Below are positions 13,560 to 18,071 of a stretch of DNA of 18,071 bases, piece by piece (positions within the stretch are counted from its first letter, which is position 1; every line of letters starts with the position of its first letter). The position numbers and the translations under genes are program-made. Location: positions 1 through 18,071 of the forward strand of contig CALFNI010000235.1 in assembly GCA_937902695.1 (NCBI GenBank), in the 5' to 3' direction. The notes under the pieces are model-generated. The model saw only the letters and a program-made list of their open reading frames with translations. It was not told the origin of the DNA and made no database searches. This DNA is from an uncultured Rhodanobacteraceae bacterium. GTDB lineage: Bacteria > Pseudomonadota > Gammaproteobacteria > Xanthomonadales > Rhodanobacteraceae.

Positions 13560-14518
13560 AGGACGAGCACTGGAGCGCGCGGCCCGAGGGCGGCGGCTAT
13601 GCCGCACTCTGGCTGATAACCAAGATCGCCCTCGCTTGCGGCCGCAATGCGACGCGACTGCTGCTCTATCCGATCACGCTCTATTTCTTCGTGCGGCGCC
13701 GCTACGAGCGGCGCGTTTCGTACGCGTATCTCGAGCGCGCGTTCGGCCGCCAGGCGAGCGCGTGGCAGGTCTTGCGGCACATCCACCGCTTCGCCTCGAC
13801 GATCCTCGATCGCGTATTCCTGCTTTCAGAGCGTTACACGCGTTTCGACATCAAGGTGCACGGCCTCGGCGAGCTCGTTTCGCGCATGCGCCCCGATCGC
13901 GGCTTGCTGCTGCTCGGCGCGCACGTCGGGAGCTTCGAAGTGCTGCGGGTCCTCGCGTCCGAGCGGCCCGACGTCAAAGTCGCCGCGCTGCTCGACACGC
14001 AGAAGACGCCGGCCATGACCAGGATCCTGCACTCGCTCAATCCGACGATCGCCAGGAACGTCATCGATGCGTCGCGCCCCGGCACCGACATCGTGCTCGC
14101 ACTCGGCGAAGCGCTCTCCGAAGGCGCGCTCGTCACGCTGCTCGCGGATCGCGCGCGCGCGCGCGAGGAGACCGTCGTCGTCGATTTCATGGACGCGCCC
14201 GCGCCGTTCCCGGTCGCGCCGTTCCTGATCGGATCGCTGCTCAAGGTGCCGCTCGTCATGTGCGTGGGCATGTACCGTGGCGGCAACCGCTACGATCTCT
14301 ACTTCGAGGCGCTCGCGGACGAGCTCGTATTGCCGCGCGCCGGGCGCAAGGCGGCGCTGCGCTCATTCGTGCAGCATTACGCCACGCGACTCGAATATTA
14401 CGTGCGGCAGGATCCCTACAACTGGTTCAACTGGCATGACTTCTGGAAGATCGAGCACGACGGCGGCACTGAGTCTTCTGATCGCGACGCTGCTCTGGCC
14501 GGCCGCGGCGCCGGCTGA
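13556..14518 (+). CDS. LpxL/HtrB-family acyltransferase
   Basis: A 320-aa inner-membrane acyltransferase of the lysophospholipid / lipid A late acyltransferase family. An N-terminal hydrophobic anchor lies at about 16-46. The catalytic HX4D/E motif is GAHVGSFEVLR, with H123 and E128. LLADRARAREETVVVDFMDAPAPFP continues the family pattern. In aryl-polyene clusters such enzymes are thought to transfer the polyene acyl group from ACP onto a lipid acceptor. The context (ACP, dehydratase, LolA, MMPL) favours that role over lipid A synthesis. It starts at an ATGA overlap with the dehydratase. The 3' end probably overlaps the LolA-like gene by 83 bp, and the last 20 or so residues are low complexity. 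Confidence 0.87.
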   Translation: MKDEHWSARPEGGGYAALWLITKIALACGRNATRLLLYPITLYFFVRRRYERRVSYAYLERAFGRQASAWQVLRHIHRFASTILDRVFLLSERYTRFDIKVHGLGELVSRMRPDRGLLLLGAHVGSFEVLRVLASERPDVKVAALLDTQKTPAMTRILHSLNPTIARNVIDASRPGTDIVLALGEALSEGALVTLLADRARAREETVVVDFMDAPAPFPVAPFLIGSLLKVPLVMCVGMYRGGNRYDLYFEALADELVLPRAGRKAALRSFVQHYATRLEYYVRQDPYNWFNWHDFWKIEHDGGTESSDRDAALAGRGAG

Positions 14519-15098
14519 CGCGGGCGTCGACGCGCAGGCCATCGTCGCCGGTCTCAGGCGCGAGGCGCCGTCGCGCACGGCATTCAGCGAAGTGCGCTTT
14601 TCGAGCCTGCTCGAACGACCGCTGATCCTGCATGGCGAGCTCGAGTACGACGGTCCCGGCAAGCTGTCGCGCACGGTGAAAGCGCCGTACGAGGAGCACA
14701 TGACGATCGCGGAGGGACAGGCATCGGTGCGTCGCGGCGACAAGCCGGCGCGCGCGTTCTCGCTGAGCCAGGCGCCGGAGCTCGAAGGATTCCTGCGCGG
14801 TTTCGCGGCCTTGCTCGGCGGCGATGCGGCAGCGCTCGCGCGCGATTTCACGCTGACCGCGAACGGCACCGCGAGCGCCTGGCATCTCAAGCTGACGCCG
14901 CGCGACGATCGCCTCGCCAGACGCATCACGGCGCTCGAGGTCGACGGCACCGGCACATCGGCACGCTGCTTCCACACGTTCGACGCCGACGGCGACGTCA
15001 ACGTGCTGCTCGTCGAATCGCTCGCCGAGGCGAAGCTGCCGAACCGGCCGACGCCGCCGATGATCGACGCACTCTGCCGCGGCCTCGCGTCGCCCTGA
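14436..15098 (+). CDS. LolA-like outer-membrane lipid/lipoprotein carrier
   Basis: A periplasmic protein of about 220 aa of the LolA-related type found in aryl-polyene clusters. A signal peptide (SLLIATLLWPAAAPADA) is followed by a LolA-like beta-sheet with SRTAFSEVRFSSLLERPL, GELEYDGPGKLSRTV, a FLRGFAALLGGD segment and WHLKLTPRDDRLARRI. It is expected to carry the polyene lipid across the periplasm with the MMPL exporter. The ATG at 14436 is the only in-frame ATG close before the signal peptide. It makes an 83-bp overlap with the acyltransferase and has no good ribosome binding site, so a non-ATG start nearer 14475 is possible. The stop overlaps the exporter start (TGATG at 15096-15100). Confidence 0.8.
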   Translation: MTSGRSSTTAALSLLIATLLWPAAAPADAGVDAQAIVAGLRREAPSRTAFSEVRFSSLLERPLILHGELEYDGPGKLSRTVKAPYEEHMTIAEGQASVRRGDKPARAFSLSQAPELEGFLRGFAALLGGDAAALARDFTLTANGTASAWHLKLTPRDDRLARRITALEVDGTGTSARCFHTFDADGDVNVLLVESLAEAKLPNRPTPPMIDALCRGLASP

Positions 15099-17413
15099 TG
15101 CCCGCCGGCACGCGTCGCTGGCTGTACGTCCTCGCCTGGGTGCTGGCGCTCGTCGTGCTCGGCATCTTCGCCGTGCGCTCGCTCAAGATCGGCACCGACC
15201 TTCGCAGCTTCATGCCGCCGCCCGAAACGCCGGATCAGAAGCTCCTGATGGATCAGATCGGCGAAGGGCCGGGCACGCGCCTGCTATTGCTGTCGATCGA
15301 CGGCGCATCGCCCGAACGGCTGGCGGCGTTGAGCCGCGGCCTCGCCGACGCGCTGCGCAACGACCCGCAGTTCTCGCAGGTCGTCAACGGCGCGTTCGAT
15401 CCAGCCGCGCTCGACGCGAAATGGCTCCCGTACCGCTATCTCCTGTCGCCGACGCTCGATCATCACGGGCTTGACGCTGCGTACCTGTCCGATCAGCTGC
15501 AGCAGCGCGTCGAGGATCTGTCCTCGCCGGCGGCCTCGCTGCTGAAGCCGCTGCTGCCGCGCGACCCGACGCTGGAAACGCTCGCGCTCGCCGAGCGCTG
15601 GTCGCCGCCCAAGCCGCCGGCCATGCGCGATGGCGTCTGGTTCTCGTCGGACGGCGCCGCGCTGCTGCTCGCCGAGACGCGCGGCGCCGGTTTCGACCCG
15701 ACCGCGCAGGGCGCCGCGATCGATGCGCTGGAGACTGCGTTCGCGCGATTGCCCGGCGCAGGCGCCGCGCATCTCACGATCAGCGGGCCGGGCTACTTCA
15801 GCGTGCTGATCAGCGCGAAGACGCGCGGCGAAGCCGATCGCATCGGCGCGGTCAGCACGATCGGCTTCATCGTTCTCCTGCTGCTCGCGTACCGCAGCCC
15901 GGCCCTGCTGCTGCTCGCGGCGCTTCCGATCGCAAGCGGCGCGCTCGCCGGCATCGCGGCGCTCGCCTGGCTGTTCGGCTCGGCGCACGGCATCACGCTC
16001 GCGTTCGGTTTCACGCTGCTCGGCGTCGCGCAGGAATACCCGATCCGGCTGCTGAGCCATCGCCGCGCCGGCGAGGACGCCGTGACGAGCGTGCGCGCAC
16101 TCTGGCCGCTCCTCGCGACCGCGATCGTGTCGGCCGCGATCGCGTATCTGGCGTTCTTCGCCTCGGGCGTCAGCGGTCTGCGCCAGCTCGCGGTGTTCAC
16201 CATCACGGGCCTCCTCGTCGCCGGTTTTTCGACGCGGTTCCTGCTGCCATACGTGCTGCCGTCGCGGTTTCGCGACGCGGCCGACATCCCCGCGATCGCG
16301 CGCGCGCTCGCGATCATCGATCGCGTGCCGCGTCCGTGGTGGCTGCCGTGGCTGCTGACGATCGTCGCGCTGCTCGTGCTCTGGCGCGTGCCGGGCCCGA
16401 TCTGGGAGAACGATCTCGCCGCGCTGACGCCGGTGCCCGAAGACTTGCTGATTCGCGATGCGAAACTCCGCGGCGAGCTCGGCGCGCCGGACGTGCGCTA
16501 CCTGCTCGTGCTCGAAGCGCCCGACGCCGACAAGCTGCTGGCGCTCTCCGAAGCGCTCGAGCCGCGGCTCGATGCGCTCGTCAGGCAAGGCGCGCTCGCT
16601 GCCGCCGAACTGCCCAGCCGCTATCTGCCGAGCGTCGGGACGCAGCGGGCGCGACAGGCCAGGCTGCCCGATCGCGCGACGCTGTCCGCCGCGCTCGCCG
16701 AGGCGAGCCGGGACCTGCCGTTCCGCGCCGATCTCTTCACGCCGTTCCTCGACGACGTCGAAACGGCACGCACGCTGCCGCCGGTCGATGCCGAGGCGTT
16801 CTCGAAAACGCCGTTCGGCGCGCGGCTCGCATCGATGCTCGTCAGGCGCGCCGACGGCTGGCTCGCGCTCGGCACGTTGTCGGGCGTGCGCGATCCTGCC
16901 GCGCTGAGCGCATTCACCGATTCGACCCACGGCGCGGCGCGCCTGCTCGATCTCAAGGGCGCATCGGAATCCCTCGTGATCGCATATCGCGAACGGATCC
17001 TACGCGCGCTCGGCGTCGCGTTCGTCCTGCTCGCGCTGACCGTGATCGTTTCGCTGAAGAGCGCGCGTCGCGCATGGCACGTGCTCGCGCCGATGTCGCT
17101 CGCGACGCTGCTGGTGCTCGTCGTCGAGCGCGCGTCCGGGATTTCGCTGTCGCTGTTCCATCTCGTCGCGCTGACGCTCGCGGCGGGCCTCGGCCTGCAC
17201 TACGCGCTGTTCTTCGAGCGACCGGTCGCCGACGCCGCCGAAGCCCGCCGCACGCTGCACGCGACGCTCGTCTGCGTCGCCTCGGCGCTGCTCGTGTTCG
17301 GCATGCAGGCCGTCTCGTCGCTGCCGGTGCTGCGCGCGATCGGGCTCACGGTCGCGCTCGGCGTCGGGTTTCACTTCTGCCTGTCGATCCTGATGGCGCG
17401 CGCGAAGCGCTGA
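15098..17413 (+). CDS. MMPL/RND-family exporter (COG4258-like)
   Basis: A 771-aa RND-type transporter, expected to move the aryl-polyene lipid out of the inner membrane using the proton gradient. TM1 is at about 8-26. A periplasmic domain starts at GTDLRSFMPP. A first helix bundle follows (about 250-400, with ALPIASGALAGIAALAWL), then a second periplasmic domain and a second bundle (about 635-771). The length and two-fold symmetry fit the family. The proton-relay positions usually held by Asp-Tyr pairs in MmpL proteins read E313-Y314 (VAQEYPIRLLSH) in the first half and H701-Y702 (GLHYALFFE) in the second. It starts in a TGATG overlap with the LolA-like gene and closes the operon, 3 bp before the convergent TPR gene. 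Confidence 0.9.
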   Translation: MPAGTRRWLYVLAWVLALVVLGIFAVRSLKIGTDLRSFMPPPETPDQKLLMDQIGEGPGTRLLLLSIDGASPERLAALSRGLADALRNDPQFSQVVNGAFDPAALDAKWLPYRYLLSPTLDHHGLDAAYLSDQLQQRVEDLSSPAASLLKPLLPRDPTLETLALAERWSPPKPPAMRDGVWFSSDGAALLLAETRGAGFDPTAQGAAIDALETAFARLPGAGAAHLTISGPGYFSVLISAKTRGEADRIGAVSTIGFIVLLLLAYRSPALLLLAALPIASGALAGIAALAWLFGSAHGITLAFGFTLLGVAQEYPIRLLSHRRAGEDAVTSVRALWPLLATAIVSAAIAYLAFFASGVSGLRQLAVFTITGLLVAGFSTRFLLPYVLPSRFRDAADIPAIARALAIIDRVPRPWWLPWLLTIVALLVLWRVPGPIWENDLAALTPVPEDLLIRDAKLRGELGAPDVRYLLVLEAPDADKLLALSEALEPRLDALVRQGALAAAELPSRYLPSVGTQRARQARLPDRATLSAALAEASRDLPFRADLFTPFLDDVETARTLPPVDAEAFSKTPFGARLASMLVRRADGWLALGTLSGVRDPAALSAFTDSTHGAARLLDLKGASESLVIAYRERILRALGVAFVLLALTVIVSLKSARRAWHVLAPMSLATLLVLVVERASGISLSLFHLVALTLAAGLGLHYALFFERPVADAAEARRTLHATLVCVASALLVFGMQAVSSLPVLRAIGLTVALGVGFHFCLSILMARAKR

Positions 17414-17416
17414 GCG

Positions 17417-17938
17417 TCACTCCTGCGGCGGCACGCCGAGATACGCACCGGCTGCGCTGACCGTCGCCCAGAGCTCGTCCTTCCGCTCGAACGAACGGTC
17501 GAAGAGGCTTTCGGCCGTGGCGCGGTCGCCGTTAAGAAGATAATACGCGCCGACATCCGCGAGGCCCTTTTCGTCCTTCGGCGCCTCGCTGACGAAGCGG
17601 TCGAACAGCGGCTTGGCCTTCGCCCACTCGTGGGCTTCGGCGTAGACGCGCGCGATGCGGAACTCGTCACTGTCCTCGGGCTCGGCCGCGAGGATCGCAT
17701 CGAAGATGGCCTGGCCTTCGACCTTGTGACCACCGAGATAGAGAACGCGGCCGACCGCGATCCGCTCCCAGCTGCCGTTGTCGGTCTGGAGCTTTGCCTG
17801 CTCGACCAGCGCGAGCCCGGCTTCTTCGTTCGATTTGCCGCGGTAGAGCACCGGTGCATTCTTCGTCGCGCCATAGCCGATGCCGACGCCTGCGCAAAAC
17901 AAAAGCGTGGCCGCGATCGCGGTCGTGCTCGTCTTCAT
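17417..17938 (-). CDS. TPR-like protein with N-terminal signal/anchor
   Basis: A 173-aa protein beginning with a hydrophobic segment (MKTSTTAIAATLLFCAGVGI) that is a signal peptide or membrane anchor. The remainder is helical with about three TPR-like units (for example RVLYLGGHKVEGQAIFDAIL, ARVYAEAHEWAKAKPLFDRF and GAYYLLNGDRATAESLFDRS). TPRs mediate protein-protein contacts; the partner is unknown. The start at 17938 is fixed by AGGGGA (17945-17950) six bases upstream, and by the signal segment; an ATG at 17983 would add a charged leader. It is convergent with the MMPL gene (3-bp gap) and in the same direction as the partial gene to its right. A strong hairpin lies in its leader. Confidence 0.8.
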   Translation of the reverse strand: MKTSTTAIAATLLFCAGVGIGYGATKNAPVLYRGKSNEEAGLALVEQAKLQTDNGSWERIAVGRVLYLGGHKVEGQAIFDAILAAEPEDSDEFRIARVYAEAHEWAKAKPLFDRFVSEAPKDEKGLADVGAYYLLNGDRATAESLFDRSFERKDELWATVSAAGAYLGVPPQE

Positions 17939-17955
17939 GAGAGCTCCCCTGGTCC

Positions 17956-17978
17956 GGCGCGCCGCGCAACGGCGCGCC
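17956..17978 (-). promoter_or_regulatory. Leader hairpin upstream of the TPR-like gene
   Basis: GGCGCGCCG-CGCAA-CGGCGCGCC is a perfect 9-bp stem with a 5-nt loop, six bases upstream of the ribosome binding site of the TPR-like gene. An AT-rich stretch (17982-18000) beyond it is the only plausible promoter region. The hairpin could end transcription from the gene to the right or modulate this leader. There is no T-run. Confidence 0.45.
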
Positions 17979-18022
17979 GCCACAGATTACACTTTTTCAG
18001 GGAAGCCGCGAACGCGCCGGGG

Positions 18023-18071
18023 CTACGGGTCGAACCCGTCCGCGAAGATCGGATCCGCCGCGATCGGCGTC
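18023..18071 (-). CDS. C-terminal end of a probably secreted protein ending in IFADGFDP, partial
   Basis: Only the last 15 codons and the TAG stop (18025-18023) lie in the window, reading TPIAADPIFADGFDP. I recall short C-terminal tails of the form (D)xIFxxGF(D/E) at the ends of many secreted proteins from Lysobacterales, which suggests this is a genuine gene end and an exported product. The stop is 84 bp from the start of the TPR-like gene on the same strand, so they could be co-transcribed. Nothing can be said about the rest of the protein. Confidence 0.5.
   Translation of the reverse strand, partial: TPIAADPIFADGFDP

Noticed and set aside
15284..16930. Long open frame opposite the MMPL exporter (548 codons, minus strand)
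   Set aside because: Composition is Arg/Glu/Gln-rich low complexity with no ribosome binding site; antisense to a well-supported gene.
17984..17993. TTACACT as a plus-strand -10 promoter
   Set aside because: No plus-strand gene follows within the window and no -35 lies upstream; both flanking genes run on the minus strand.
18023..18043. T-arm-like sequence GGGTTCGACCC on the minus strand suggesting a tRNA
   Set aside because: The stem closes on a 5-nt rather than 7-nt loop, no acceptor or anticodon stem is present, and the bases are better explained as the DGFDP-stop codons of a gene end.

Overview
The window reads as one stretch of a GC-rich proteobacterial chromosome, most likely from the Lysobacterales (Xanthomonadales; Xanthomonadaceae or Rhodanobacteraceae). 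Three things point there. There is an aryl-polyene (xanthomonadin-type) pigment locus with a XanB2-like chorismatase beside a dedicated acyl carrier protein. A protein at the right edge ends in IFADGFDP, a C-terminal style I associate with secreted proteins of this order. The palindromic intergenic repeats are also of a kind common in these genomes. The placement is inference; no rRNA or other taxonomic marker is present. No tRNA, rRNA, CRISPR array, transposase or integrase was found.

Layout. 1-957 (-): 5' part of a secreted zinc-metallopeptidase-like protein, cut by the left edge. 1134-3458 (+): DNA helicase II (uvrD), carrying an in-frame insertion of a REP-type inverted repeat. 3634-4014 (+): a small secreted six-cysteine protein of unknown function. 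4015-4168: hairpins between convergent genes. 4169-6097 (-): a membrane-anchored Ser/Thr protein kinase with a periplasmic C-terminal domain. 6293-9165 (+): two tandem, translationally overlapping paralogous polytopic membrane proteins that look like GT-C-type glycosyltransferases. 9171-9713 (+): an unknown small protein, perhaps a degenerate PD-(D/E)XK fold. 9726-10736 (-): XanB2-like chorismatase. 10822-11103 (+): acyl carrier protein. 11111-12439 (-): halogenase-like flavoprotein. 12514-17413 (+): a tight five-gene operon of COG4648-like membrane protein, short hotdog dehydratase, LpxL-like acyltransferase, LolA-like carrier and MMPL-type exporter. 17417-17938 (-): a TPR-like secreted or anchored protein. 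18023-18071 (-): the last 15 codons of another gene.

How the genes fit together. XanB2 would convert chorismate to hydroxybenzoate, the aryl starter. The acyl carrier protein would carry the growing polyene, the hotdog protein would dehydrate the 3-hydroxyacyl intermediates, and the halogenase-like enzyme could decorate the ring. The LpxL-like enzyme would esterify the product, and the LolA-like and MMPL proteins would move it to the outer membrane. No ketosynthase, ketoreductase, AMP-ligase or thioesterase is seen, so the pathway is either split across the genome or incomplete. The most unusual DNA-level features are the palindrome inserted into uvrD and a perfect inverted repeat followed by a T-run that encloses the -10 elements between xanB2 and the ACP gene.
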